From assembly GCF_000820505.1 (NCBI RefSeq), contig NZ_JWJD01000001.1, positions 1,279,685-1,343,684 of the forward strand: DNA of 64,000 nucleotides, in the 5' to 3' direction. This document shows positions 25,023-33,216 of this stretch, piece by piece. The notes below the pieces were generated by a model. The model ran no database searches and was not told where the DNA came from. It saw nothing but the letters and a program-made list of their open reading frames with translations. Origin of the DNA: Geoalkalibacter ferrihydriticus DSM 17813. Lineage in GTDB: Bacteria > Desulfobacterota > Desulfuromonadia > Desulfuromonadales > Geoalkalibacteraceae. How positions within the stretch are numbered: the first letter of the stretch is position 1; every line of letters begins with the position of its first letter. Both the position numbers and the translations under genes were made by a program.

Positions 25023-25139
25023 GATCCTCGCGGGCTAATCCGGAGTTTAGGGTGGGTCGGGCTCTTTTTTTGCATACATTAACGGGGGTGTGAGACGGAG
25101 CGAAAGACATTCTAATACCATGCATCGAAGGATTGTCCC

Positions 25140-25472
25140 ATGGAAAATAACTCGGCAAAAGAGTCCACTCTGGTCACCGTTCGCATGTTTGGCGTTCTGC
25201 ACAGCCTGCGCCGCAGCCGGGGGCTTGCGACAACCGTTGAGCTTGAACTGCCGCCGGAAGGTCGAACGGCGCGTGAGATCGCCCTGGATCTGGAGTTGCC
25301 CCTGGATCGCATCGAGGCGGTTTTCTGCAACCATCGGACTTACGAGTTGGACCACCGCGTTCATCCGGGCGACCGCGTTGCCTTTGTGCCGCCGGGCGTA
25401 CCCGGCCCCCACCGGTTTTTTCTCGGGATTCACCAGGCCGGGCAGAAAACGCGGGCCGAAGAGGAGCGCTAG
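25140..25472 (+). CDS. MoaD/ThiS-like ubiquitin-fold protein without C-terminal GG
   Basis: 110 residues. VTVRMFGVLHSLRRSRGLATT, the strand ELELPPEGRTAREIALDLEL and HPGDRVAFVPPGVPG follow the beta-grasp order of MoaD/ThiS carriers. The usual terminal Gly-Gly, where sulfur is loaded, is replaced by a tail (PGPHRFFLGIHQAGQ...). It may be a structural rather than sulfur-carrying member, possibly linked to the tungsten or molybdenum enzymes here (inference). It is convergent with the DUF2750 gene, nine bases away. Confidence 0.65.
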   Translation: MENNSAKESTLVTVRMFGVLHSLRRSRGLATTVELELPPEGRTAREIALDLELPLDRIEAVFCNHRTYELDHRVHPGDRVAFVPPGVPGPHRFFLGIHQAGQKTRAEEER

Positions 25473-25481
25473 CCATTATGT

Positions 25482-25829
25482 CTAGGCCTGGATGGACCAG
25501 AATTCCTCCTTGGTGATGACCAGCACCCGGGTCGATTTGCCGTCCGGGTTGATTTGCAGTTCGGCAATCGCCATGCTCTGGTCCGACAACCACGTCTGGG
25601 AGAAAACTCCCAGGGGAACCGCCTCGGGTTTATATTTCTGTCCAATGGGTCTGGCGTTTTTCACAAAGTCGGCGGCTTTCTCCTCGCTTGACCAGACCGG
25701 CAAAGAAAAACCCGTCTTGTCCAACTCCATGGCGTAAATGTTCTTGTGGGTGCCCCTGAGCACCCAGACCTGTGCGGCGTCTTTGCTTTCTTGCAGAAAT
25801 ACCTTTTCGCCGAGGTATTCAATGCTCAT
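25482..25829 (-). CDS. DUF2750 family protein
   Basis: 115 residues. The middle part, VWVLRGTHKNIYAMELDKTG with WSSEEKAADFV, matches the DUF2750 pattern. No catalytic residues are evident. It overlaps the end of the upstream PAS kinase gene by 4 nt and is the last gene of the MoxR-VWA-radical SAM unit. Function unknown. Confidence 0.65.
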   Translation of the reverse strand: MSIEYLGEKVFLQESKDAAQVWVLRGTHKNIYAMELDKTGFSLPVWSSEEKAADFVKNARPIGQKYKPEAVPLGVFSQTWLSDQSMAIAELQINPDGKSTRVLVITKEEFWSIQA

Positions 25830-27742
25830 AGCTGCTCCTCCCGCCCGATGGGCAGTAGCACGGTGAATTGCGATCCTGCGCCGACTCTGCTTTCCAGCCG
25901 GATTTCGCCGCCATGGCGTTTGATGATGTTGTAGGTCAGGGCCAGGCCGAGGCCGACGCCCTGGCCTACTTCTTTTGTGGTGAAAAATGGCTCCCAGATC
26001 TTCTCGCGAATTTGCGGCTCCATGCCGCTGCCCGTATCGCTGATCACGACCGCGATGCGGGTGTCATCCTCCCTGGAGGTTCTGACCTCAACCCGGCCTT
26101 GCTCCGCAATGGCCTGATGGGCGTTGACCAGCAGGTTCATACAGACCTGGCGCAGGCCGGAGGGGTCGCCGGAAATGCGCGGGAGATCCCCCCTGAGGTC
26201 GGTGATGACCTGAATCTTCTGGTAGCCCGGCTGGTAGCGCAACAGTTCAATTACCTCGCGCAGAACGCGGTTGATGTCGACCTTGACGGTCGTGCCGTCG
26301 GATTTGCGGCTGAAGCTGAGCAAGTGGTCGATGATGTCCTTGCAGCGGTAGGATTCGCGCACGATCACTTCGAGATAATGGGGAAAGACATCGAGGCGTA
26401 CATCCTCTTTGAGGATGGGTTCATCACGGAAGCGGCGCAGCAGCGCCTCCGCGCAGCCAGCCACCGAGGTCAGAGGATTGTTGATTTCATGCGCGATGCC
26501 GGTGGCCAGCACGCCGATACTCGACATTTTTTCAGTCTGGATGAGATGCATTTCCTGCAAGCGCTTCTCGGAAACGTCGCGGAAGAAAACCAGGGCGCGG
26601 TTCTTCTCGCCGAGGGTGTCGCGGATCGGGGTTGCGGTGATGTCTAGATAACGGGTTGGCTGCCCCTCGTTTGCGCTGACCAGGCATGTATCCACCCGCT
26701 CGCCCTGGAGCGCCCTTTCGACGGGGCAGTCGTGCGATTCGGCAGCGGATTCGGGATGAAAGATGTCCTGGCAGGACTTGCCCGGCAGGGTCTCCTGAGG
26801 AAAAATCCGCGGACTGATCAGGTTGTGATGCTGGATCCGGCCGTCATGGTCGTAAACCGAGATACCGTCGCCTATGGAATCAAAAATGGTTTGCAGTTCG
26901 TTTGTTTTGTTGCGCAAGTCGACCTCGGCCTGTTTGCGCTGGGTGATGTCCTGGGTGGTTCCGTAGAGTTTGATAACCTTACCCGCAATGTTGAGGGCAG
27001 GTTCGACGATGGAATAGACCCAGCGCAAGCCACCGTCGTCAAAAAGCAGGCGATGTTCGATCTCATAGGTTTTGCCTTGCTCGACCCCCAACCGCAGGTG
27101 TTCCATGACGCTGTCGTAGTCTTCGGGGTGCACCACCCGGGCAAAGGCTTCCTGGGTGGTTTCTTCAGGCCGCAGGTGCAAAATACGCAACAGCTCGGCC
27201 GAGGCTTGAACCTCCCCGGATTCCGGATCAAAGCTCCAGGAGCCCACATGGGTCATGCTCTGGGCCTTGGCCAGATTGTATTCACTCTCCGCCAGCGCTT
27301 GTTCCGCGCGTTGTTTCTCGCTGATATCCACCAGCACAGCGAGGCACTCGCCGCCGGCTTCGCTCGCCAGAGCCTCGATACGCACATACAGCGGGTTGGG
27401 GCTTGGCTGTGCAAGCCGCAGCCGGCAGGTCTGCTTACTCTGATCGGCAAAGACCCGGCGCAGGAATTCTGCGAAAGCCAGGCGGGCGTCAGCGGCGACG
27501 AACTGCGAGAAATTGCGCCCAATCAGTGCGCTGGATTCGACCCCCAGAAACTTGGCGCCCAGCCGGTTCGCCAAGCGAATCCCGCCTGCGTCGTCCAAAG
27601 TGAAATACCCCACGGGGGCTTGATCGTAGAGCTGGGCATATCTGTCGCGCGAGGCCTCGAGGCGTTCAAGGCGGCAGCGCAGTTCTTCGATTTGAGCCTC
27701 CGCAGTGGTCTGTTGGGTTGGAATTTCCTGGTGTTTGTTCAA
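25826..27742 (-). CDS. Cytosolic PAS-domain sensor histidine kinase
   Basis: 638 residues without membrane segments. Three PAS domains lie at about 30-145, 160-275 and 285-400. HisKA contains [20 protein letters not shown] near 420, and the ATPase domain ends [20 protein letters not shown]. The third PAS has cysteines in [10 protein letters not shown] and HDCPVERAL. Its last ~350 residues closely resemble the kinase at 35811-37019, so the two are paralogs. The gene is 36 nt after a radical SAM gene in the same direction. No response regulator is adjacent, so the partner may be the regulator at 34447-35823 (inference). Confidence 0.87.
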   Translation of the reverse strand: MNKHQEIPTQQTTAEAQIEELRCRLERLEASRDRYAQLYDQAPVGYFTLDDAGGIRLANRLGAKFLGVESSALIGRNFSQFVAADARLAFAEFLRRVFADQSKQTCRLRLAQPSPNPLYVRIEALASEAGGECLAVLVDISEKQRAEQALAESEYNLAKAQSMTHVGSWSFDPESGEVQASAELLRILHLRPEETTQEAFARVVHPEDYDSVMEHLRLGVEQGKTYEIEHRLLFDDGGLRWVYSIVEPALNIAGKVIKLYGTTQDITQRKQAEVDLRNKTNELQTIFDSIGDGISVYDHDGRIQHHNLISPRIFPQETLPGKSCQDIFHPESAAESHDCPVERALQGERVDTCLVSANEGQPTRYLDITATPIRDTLGEKNRALVFFRDVSEKRLQEMHLIQTEKMSSIGVLATGIAHEINNPLTSVAGCAEALLRRFRDEPILKEDVRLDVFPHYLEVIVRESYRCKDIIDHLLSFSRKSDGTTVKVDINRVLREVIELLRYQPGYQKIQVITDLRGDLPRISGDPSGLRQVCMNLLVNAHQAIAEQGRVEVRTSREDDTRIAVVISDTGSGMEPQIREKIWEPFFTTKEVGQGVGLGLALTYNIIKRHGGEIRLESRVGAGSQFTVLLPIGREEQL

Positions 27743-27778
27743 AGGCCTTTCCTCTGCATCTTGGGCGCACGTGGCACA

Positions 27779-28900
27779 CTACAGGTATTTATCCAGTCCC
27801 ATGTGCCGGACCAGATCGCGGAAATCCTTTCCTCCTCTTTCGGCCAGAAAGCCCAGCAAGGTAAAACCTTCGAGAGGCCAGGCGATGCGCTCCATCCCTG
27901 GCTCGGTACACTGGCTGCATTCGGCAAAGGCTCCGACCTTTTGGCGAAAGCGGTTGGCGGCCGTACAGCGATAGAGACTCTCCAGAGACTGCGACCGGAC
28001 ATTTCCCAAGGACTCTGCCAGGACCGGACAGGGGAAGATCTCGCCATTGTGCCGCGCGAACAGGGTATTGAAGCCCGCCGTGCAGGGCTTGACGATTTTT
28101 CCGGTTCTGAGATAGCCGAGCATGGCTTCGCGGTGGCCGCTCCAGGCGAACCTGGGACTTTTGTAGAAATCGATCATCTTTTTGATGTCTGCGGGGCTGA
28201 AGCGCAGATCCTTGGCCTTGTCCAGGTTGGCAAAGCGGTTGGGCGTCAGGATGCACGGGGAGATAATGGTAAACAACTGGTGTTCGGCAGCGAATTCGGC
28301 AATGCGTTGGAGTTCGTGGACGTTCAGCGGCACGATCGTGGTTTTGAGGCCGAGAATCAGGTTGGCATGTTTGTCCCTGATGTCATTCAAAGCTGACAGG
28401 GTTTGCTCAAAGTGCCCCCAGGCGCCGGGATAATTGCGGATGCGATCGTGAAGCTTGCCCACGGCATCCACGCCGCAAGCCAGAACCATGTCGATGCCGC
28501 GCGCGTGAAGGGGGCCGATGCTTTCGCGGACGATGTGCGCAACGCGCTCGGTGAGCAGGGCGTTTGTGGTGATCGACAGGGTGCGCAGGGCGGGAAAGTG
28601 GTCAGGCTGCAAAGCGGCGATCTGCCGAATAAGTTCACCCAGGTCGCTGCGCAGGAAGGGCTCTCCGCCGGTGATGTCGAGTTCCTTGAGGTGCCGAAGC
28701 GCCGGCGAGCGAAGCACGGCGAGCCATTCGGTGAGATCCAGGTCAGAAACTGTAGCGGGTGTTTTCCAGATGTTGCACATATCACAGCGGCAGATGCAGC
28801 GGTGCGTCACCTCCAGGCTCAGGGATTCGAGCCGGTGGGGCTTGCCGCGGCGCTTGAGAAGGCGAAAGCGCAGGCCGTTGATGAGAAGTTTGGCGATCAC
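27779..28900 (-). CDS. Radical SAM/SPASM protein next to a small CGGY-ending protein
   Basis: 373 residues from GTG 28900. The radical SAM motif CICRCDMC (CxxxCxxC) lies near residue 36 in SLEVTHRCICRCDMCNIW. ITGGEPFLR follows near 80. C-terminal cysteines in CTAGFN, EIFPCPV, CTAANRF and AECSQCTEPG form a SPASM-type region for extra Fe-S clusters, as in peptide- or protein-modifying radical SAM enzymes. GTG 28900 lies four bases after the stop of the small protein gene, with GGGGGA upstream; an ATG at 28936 would overlap it. The gene order suggests that the small protein is the substrate (inference). There is no N-terminal RRE domain. Confidence 0.82.
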   Translation of the reverse strand: MIAKLLINGLRFRLLKRRGKPHRLESLSLEVTHRCICRCDMCNIWKTPATVSDLDLTEWLAVLRSPALRHLKELDITGGEPFLRSDLGELIRQIAALQPDHFPALRTLSITTNALLTERVAHIVRESIGPLHARGIDMVLACGVDAVGKLHDRIRNYPGAWGHFEQTLSALNDIRDKHANLILGLKTTIVPLNVHELQRIAEFAAEHQLFTIISPCILTPNRFANLDKAKDLRFSPADIKKMIDFYKSPRFAWSGHREAMLGYLRTGKIVKPCTAGFNTLFARHNGEIFPCPVLAESLGNVRSQSLESLYRCTAANRFRQKVGAFAECSQCTEPGMERIAWPLEGFTLLGFLAERGGKDFRDLVRHMGLDKYL

Positions 28901-28904
28901 CCGC

Positions 28905-29216
28905 TCAGTATCCCCCGCAGAAACCGTCCTCCGCAACCTCTTTCATCTCGATATCCGCCTTGCTGTCGGCCGGTTTCTTTCCTCCCGCGTGCGGTTTGCC
29001 GATTTCATCAAGGCCGACAACACCGTGGCCGCCTTCAACACTGGGCGCTGTCTCTCCCAGGTGAGCAGCGCAAACGTTCTTGCTGCTGTTGGCCGGGGCA
29101 CCGCAATGGTTGCAATGAATGGTCGGTTTGTCGGACAGGGCCTTGATGCAGTCATCCAACCCCTGGGACTTAAAAGCGCACATGTGCTTTGAGTGGTCCT
29201 TGCTGTCGCAATGCAT
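28905..29216 (-). CDS. Small Cys-rich protein with mycofactocin-like C-terminus (EDGFCGGY); candidate RiPP precursor
   Basis: 103 residues. Cysteines are at 3, 13, 23, 35, 38, 49 and 100. The segment HCNHCGAPANSSKNVC (34-49) could bind a metal. A Gly/Lys-rich linker leads to an acidic stretch and the end MKEVAEDGFCGGY. This parallels MftA of the same window (ELAIDGICGVY): acidic leader, DG, hydrophobic residue, CG, residue, terminal Tyr. A radical SAM/SPASM gene begins four bases downstream. AGGAGG precedes ATG 29216. I infer a ribosomally made, C-terminally modified peptide or protein. The alternative is a metal-binding helper of the MoxR-VWA pair whose C-terminal likeness is chance. Confidence 0.7.
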   Translation of the reverse strand: MHCDSKDHSKHMCAFKSQGLDDCIKALSDKPTIHCNHCGAPANSSKNVCAAHLGETAPSVEGGHGVVGLDEIGKPHAGGKKPADSKADIEMKEVAEDGFCGGY

Positions 29217-29245
29217 TGTTCCTCCTGTGGGTTTCCGGCGCCGGC

Positions 29246-30637
29246 TTACCAGTGGCTGCGCCCTGTGGGATCGAGGCTTGGCGTCGAATTGCCGCCTCCT
29301 CGCGTGTAATAGTGGCGATAATCATCGTCCTGCTCTTCCTCGGCTTTTTTGATCTCGCGCATGGAGCGGTGGTCCTCCTCAAGATAAATATTGCGGAACA
29401 GATCTTCGACAACCTGGTTTAATTCCTCAACATTTTTAACCACCTCGACCTTGTCGCAATAAGCGCCGTAGGTATCGATCAGGCAATCGCCCCTTTTCCA
29501 TAGCTCACGGTCTTCGGGGGTCAGCCACAGCATGTAGCCGGCCTTCTCGCGCAACTGCTCAAGCACCCAGTCATTGGGCTTGTTGTAGTTATTGCGCGCA
29601 TCGCCGAGAAAAATGACCGCCGGGCGCCCGCGCAGGTTTTCGAGAAATTTCTCTTTGAAGGTTTCAAAGACCTTGCCGTAATCGCTGTTGTCGTCCAGGT
29701 TGACGATCTCGCCGCTGTCAATGGCCTCCATCATCGTGTTGATGGGCGCATTGGCGAGCATTTCCGTGATTTCAGCCAGCTCCGCGTTGAAGATGAAGCT
29801 GCGTACATCCATCAAACGGTTGTGCAGGGTATGCAGCAGCAAGAGCATGAATTGAGAGGCATGGCTGACGGAAAAGCTCACGTCGCACAGCACCACCAGG
29901 CGTGGTTTCTGCTTGCGCCTGCGGCGCAGGACCAGATGAAAGGGCACCATGCCGTGGCGATAGTTTTTCTGGATGGTGCGAATGACATGGATTTTGCCGC
30001 GGTTCTCCATGTTTTTGACGCGGCGGATGTCTTTTTTCAGACGCATGAGCATGCGCGAAACCGCATCATGCATGGCGTCGAGTTCCTGCTGGGAAAAAGT
30101 CAGAGGACGCTTTTGCCCGCTGGGGTGTTTGAAGGCCATGGTGACAGGATTCTGCGGCATGCGCATGGAGGGTCGCGGGGCTTGCATCGCCCCCTGGTAA
30201 TCCTTGAGGCGGATCTCCATTTCCGAGCCGTCGAGCTGATCGAGACCGATTTCCTTGAGGCTCTGCAGGTCTTTGAGATCTTCGGGGCTCAGTCCCGCTT
30301 CGACCATGGCCAGGCTCATGTTTTCATTGACCATGTCCGGGTTGGTGCCGAGCATCTCCTCGGCTTCCATGCTCAGGATCGCTTCCTGCAGCAGGTCGGC
30401 GGGGTCAGGTCCCTCGCCGTTGGCTCCGCTGCTGAAAAAGCGCTCGAAAACCCTGTCGAAACTCTCCATGTCATGAATATTCTTCACCAGGGTCAGGCGC
30501 AGCAGGCTGCGCACCGCTCCGCGTCCTTCCAAACCGCCATGCGCCAAAGCGCAAACTGCATCAAGGCTCTCGCCGGGTGAGACCCGCAGACCTTCCTTGC
30601 GCAATTCGGCGACGAATCTGGTGATGATGGTTTCCAT
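29246..30637 (-). CDS. VWA-domain protein (CoxE-like), MoxR partner
   Basis: 463 residues. The C-terminal half is a von Willebrand A-type domain with the metal-ion site DxSxS in VVLCDVSFSVSHASQF near residue 250. GDARNNYNKPNDW and DRELWKRGDCLIDTYG follow, as in the CoxE group. The N-terminal half is helical and acidic. MoxR/CoxD-type AAA ATPases act with VWA proteins to insert metal or activate enzymes. The gene starts 2 nt after moxR and precedes the small Cys protein by 29 nt. Its likely client is the alcohol dehydrogenase just upstream or the aldehyde oxidoreductase (inference). Confidence 0.83.
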   Translation of the reverse strand: METIITRFVAELRKEGLRVSPGESLDAVCALAHGGLEGRGAVRSLLRLTLVKNIHDMESFDRVFERFFSSGANGEGPDPADLLQEAILSMEAEEMLGTNPDMVNENMSLAMVEAGLSPEDLKDLQSLKEIGLDQLDGSEMEIRLKDYQGAMQAPRPSMRMPQNPVTMAFKHPSGQKRPLTFSQQELDAMHDAVSRMLMRLKKDIRRVKNMENRGKIHVIRTIQKNYRHGMVPFHLVLRRRRKQKPRLVVLCDVSFSVSHASQFMLLLLHTLHNRLMDVRSFIFNAELAEITEMLANAPINTMMEAIDSGEIVNLDDNSDYGKVFETFKEKFLENLRGRPAVIFLGDARNNYNKPNDWVLEQLREKAGYMLWLTPEDRELWKRGDCLIDTYGAYCDKVEVVKNVEELNQVVEDLFRNIYLEEDHRSMREIKKAEEEQDDDYRHYYTRGGGNSTPSLDPTGRSHW

Positions 30638-30639
30638 GC

Positions 30640-31542
30640 TCAGCCTAGTTCCTCGGCGGCCAGTTCCACCACCCGCTGCAGGTCGGCCTGATGCTTGGAG
30701 ATGACGCCGACGGTGTTGGCGACCACGTCCGGCGTCAGTTTGGACACATGCAGGATGGAAAGGACTTCCGCCCAGTCGAGGGTTTCCGAGACGCTGGGGG
30801 GCTTGCGCAGGTTGAGTTCGCGGGCCTTGCGCAGAAAGCCCACCATCTGCTGCGCCAGTTCTTCACAGATATCGGGAAAGCGGGCGCGAACGATCTGCAC
30901 TTCGCGCTCCAACTCAGGGTAGTCGATGTAGAGGTAGAGGCAGCGACGCCGCAGGGCGTCGGAAATCATGCGGGTGCCGTTGCTGGTAAGGATGGCCAGG
31001 GGTTTTCTTTTGGCCTCGATCACTCCCAACTCGGGAATCGACACCTGAAAATCGCTCAGGCACTCCAGCAGCAGGGCTTCGAATTCATCATCGGAACGGT
31101 CGATCTCGTCGATCAGCAGAACCGAGCGCTTTTCCGAGAGGAAACTGCGCAGCACCGGGCGTTGGACCAGAAAATTGCGGGAGAAAAACAGACTTTCCTC
31201 ACTGGCCAACTGCTCCACGGCGTCGCGCAGGTCGGTTGCTTCGGCGAGTCGGTTGTCGAGCTGGGTTCGCAGCATCTGGGTGTAGAGCAGCTGCTTGCCG
31301 TATTCCCAATCATAGAGAGCCTTGCCTTCGTCGATCCCTTCATAGCATTGCAAGCGCACCAGCGGAAAGTCCATGACCTGGGAGAGGGTCTTGGCCAGGC
31401 CCGTTTTGCCAACACCGGGCGGTCCCTCGATAAGTATTGGTTTTTCCATCCGCAGTGCGAGAAAAACTGCGGTGGCGATGGCTTCGTCGGCGATATAGCC
31501 GCCGTCGCGCAGCCCATCTTTTACCTCTAGTTGAGTCATCAT
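30640..31542 (-). CDS. MoxR-family AAA ATPase
   Basis: 300 residues. Walker A is GPPGVGKTGLAKTL near residue 40, Walker B is VLLIDEIDRSDDEFE near 140, and sensor 1 is LAILTSNGTRM near 180. ALRRRCLYLYIDYP contains the arginine finger region typical of MoxR. MoxR proteins are chaperones for metalloenzyme or dehydrogenase assembly; the first was found with methanol dehydrogenase. ATG 31542 follows GAGG. It heads a unit with the VWA gene, the small Cys protein, a radical SAM protein, a kinase and DUF2750, and lies downstream of an Fe-ADH. Confidence 0.88.
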   Translation of the reverse strand: MMTQLEVKDGLRDGGYIADEAIATAVFLALRMEKPILIEGPPGVGKTGLAKTLSQVMDFPLVRLQCYEGIDEGKALYDWEYGKQLLYTQMLRTQLDNRLAEATDLRDAVEQLASEESLFFSRNFLVQRPVLRSFLSEKRSVLLIDEIDRSDDEFEALLLECLSDFQVSIPELGVIEAKRKPLAILTSNGTRMISDALRRRCLYLYIDYPELEREVQIVRARFPDICEELAQQMVGFLRKARELNLRKPPSVSETLDWAEVLSILHVSKLTPDVVANTVGVISKHQADLQRVVELAAEELG

Positions 31543-31589
31543 GGTCAGCCTCGTGGGGTGAGGAAAATAATAGTTGCCAACGCAAGAGC

Positions 31590-31631
31590 GCCGCTGGACC
31601 CGGCGAGAAGAAACTCTCCGGGCCCAGCGGC
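31590..31631 (-). terminator. Long hairpin between Fe-ADH and moxR
   Basis: Arms 31590-31607 and 31614-31631 pair over 16 of 18 positions around an AAGAAA loop, a very strong GC-rich stem. No T-run follows on the minus strand. It may be a partial terminator or an mRNA-stabilising structure that separates ADH expression from the downstream genes. Confidence 0.5.
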
Positions 31632-31666
31632 CTATGAACTACCGGTCTATTCGGTTACTGTGCAAT

Positions 31667-32872
31667 TTACATGCAGCCTTTGAACACGGCGCGCATATTT
31701 TCAAAGCCGATATCCACCGGGTTGCCTTCGGAGCAGATGTCTGCCGCGGCGAACTTGGACAGCCCGTCGAGGTCTTTTTCCTGCAGCCCGAGATCCCCGA
31801 ACCGGGTGGTGATGCCCAGGTCATCCTTGAGTTCCTGAATCATATCGATGAACTTCTCACCGGCTTTGATGTCAGACATTCCCTCAGTATTGATACCGGC
31901 GGCACGCGCCATCATGGCGAAGCGCTCGGGGCAGGCGGGCAGGTTGAGGCGGCATACGTCAACCATGGCGATGGCGTTGCACAGACCGTGGGGTGAGTCA
32001 TAGAGACCGCCCATGGCGTGTGCCATGCTGTGAATGATGCCCAGACCGGCGCTGTTGAAGCTGTAGGCGGCGGCCATCTCCGCCCACACCATCTGCTCGA
32101 TGGCCTTATCGTTGTTGCGGTTGGCAGCCGACTGACGCAAGTTGCCGAAGATTTCGGTGATCGCCCAGAGGCCCGGCCCGTAGGCCGACTGTACGCACAG
32201 GCGTGAGGCGATGGCTTCAACGGCATGGGCCAAAGCATCCATGCCGGTGTAGGCGGCGAGATCGCCGGGCATGCACTGGTGCAGCAAGGGATCGTTGATC
32301 GATTTGCTCGGGGTGCATGCCGGATCGAACAGAGCCATTTTGTACATTTTCTCGGTGTGGTTGATGATCGAGAAGCAAGAGACTTCCGACCCGGTGCCCG
32401 AGGTGGTATTGATGGCGAGTTGGGGGAGCTTGTTCTTCTTGGTCGCTTTGAAGGCGCCTTCGAAACTGCGCACGTCCTGACCGTCGTGGCTGTAAACCAG
32501 CTTGATCGCTTTGGCGCAGTCGGTGGTGCTGCCGCCGCCTATGCTGATGATGCCGTCGAACTTGCCCGAGGAAAGCACCTTGGCGCCCTCCATGACTTCA
32601 AAGTCTTTGGGATTGGGGGTGGCCTTGTCAAAAACTTCGGAGGAAACGCCGGCATGCTTGAGCACGCCCTGGATGGTCTCGATGATCCCGGTGCCTCTGA
32701 GACCGGTGGTGACGATGAGAGCATTGCTCATGCCCAGGGCCTTGGCTTCGTTGCCGACCATGGTATGCGCACCCCAGCCGACGTTCACCGAAGGGTAGGC
32801 GTGCTGCATCCTGATGGGATATTCCTGTCGTTCGTTGGAGAGCTTGCGTTTTGCGTCTTTGAAATGGGGCAT
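31667..32872 (-). CDS. Iron-type alcohol dehydrogenase resembling NDMA-dependent methanol dehydrogenase
   Basis: 401 residues. Nucleotide contact IISIGGGSTTDCAKAIK lies near 105. Metal ligands are in TGMDALAHAVEA (Asp, His), IIHSMAHAMGG (His) and DSPHGLCNAI (His). Stretches VGWGAHTMVGNEAKALG, TTGLRGTGIIE and NPKDFEVMEGAK resemble, from memory, the actinobacterial nicotinoprotein methanol/alcohol dehydrogenases, which hold NAD tightly and depend on mycofactocin. That makes this the likely mycofactocin user (inference). The start is ATG 32872 with GGAGG upstream; the longer frame is rejected. A strong sigma-54 promoter lies at 33049-33064. Confidence 0.88.
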   Translation of the reverse strand: MPHFKDAKRKLSNERQEYPIRMQHAYPSVNVGWGAHTMVGNEAKALGMSNALIVTTGLRGTGIIETIQGVLKHAGVSSEVFDKATPNPKDFEVMEGAKVLSSGKFDGIISIGGGSTTDCAKAIKLVYSHDGQDVRSFEGAFKATKKNKLPQLAINTTSGTGSEVSCFSIINHTEKMYKMALFDPACTPSKSINDPLLHQCMPGDLAAYTGMDALAHAVEAIASRLCVQSAYGPGLWAITEIFGNLRQSAANRNNDKAIEQMVWAEMAAAYSFNSAGLGIIHSMAHAMGGLYDSPHGLCNAIAMVDVCRLNLPACPERFAMMARAAGINTEGMSDIKAGEKFIDMIQELKDDLGITTRFGDLGLQEKDLDGLSKFAAADICSEGNPVDIGFENMRAVFKGCM

Positions 32873-33216
32873 GTGTACTTCCTCCTGTTGCTGGTGAGAG
32901 TTTACTTGCTGCCGCATCCTTGGTGGCCGGTGTCTGAGACACTCCGCCACCTCCTCATAACTTTGTTTTAGCGAAACCTTTGGTGGCCTCCATTAAACAC
33001 TTGGTTAATGTTCATCCAAGCCTGTGGCGACACTGGGTTGTCTACAGAGCAAGGAGGGTGCCAAACGGAAATACTGTTTTATAGTGCCGGTTTGCGGGCT
33101 TTTGAGGGAGGGCGTCAGGGGTCGCTGTGAGAGTGCGGGGAATTCCGAAACAGGTTGAAGGGAGGATGGGCGTGGCAGCCTAGGGCGTTTGTCCACACTG
33201 GGGAGTTTTGCCCCGC
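32873..33216. other. Intergenic region upstream of the Fe-ADH
   Basis: The 344-nt gap carries the ADH ribosome binding site, a ~165-nt untranslated leader, the sigma-54 promoter at 33049-33064 and GGAAATACTGTTTT just upstream of it. A 194-residue minus-strand frame crossing it is a shadow of the radical SAM gene and is not called. Confidence 0.6.
33049..33064 (-). promoter_or_regulatory. Sigma-54 promoter of the NDMA-type Fe-ADH
   Basis: The minus strand reads TTGGCACCCTCCTTGC, with GG-N10-GC and a nearly perfect -24/-12 consensus. The start of transcription would be near 33037. Three bases upstream is GGAAATACTGTTTT (33067-33080, plus strand), related to a motif near the second ADH promoter. 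The sigma-54 regulator at 34447-35823 is the likely activator (inference). Confidence 0.85.

Noticed and set aside
31543-31589. TTGGCAAC near the moxR start as a sigma-54 promoter
   Set aside because: No GC follows at the required ten-base spacing.
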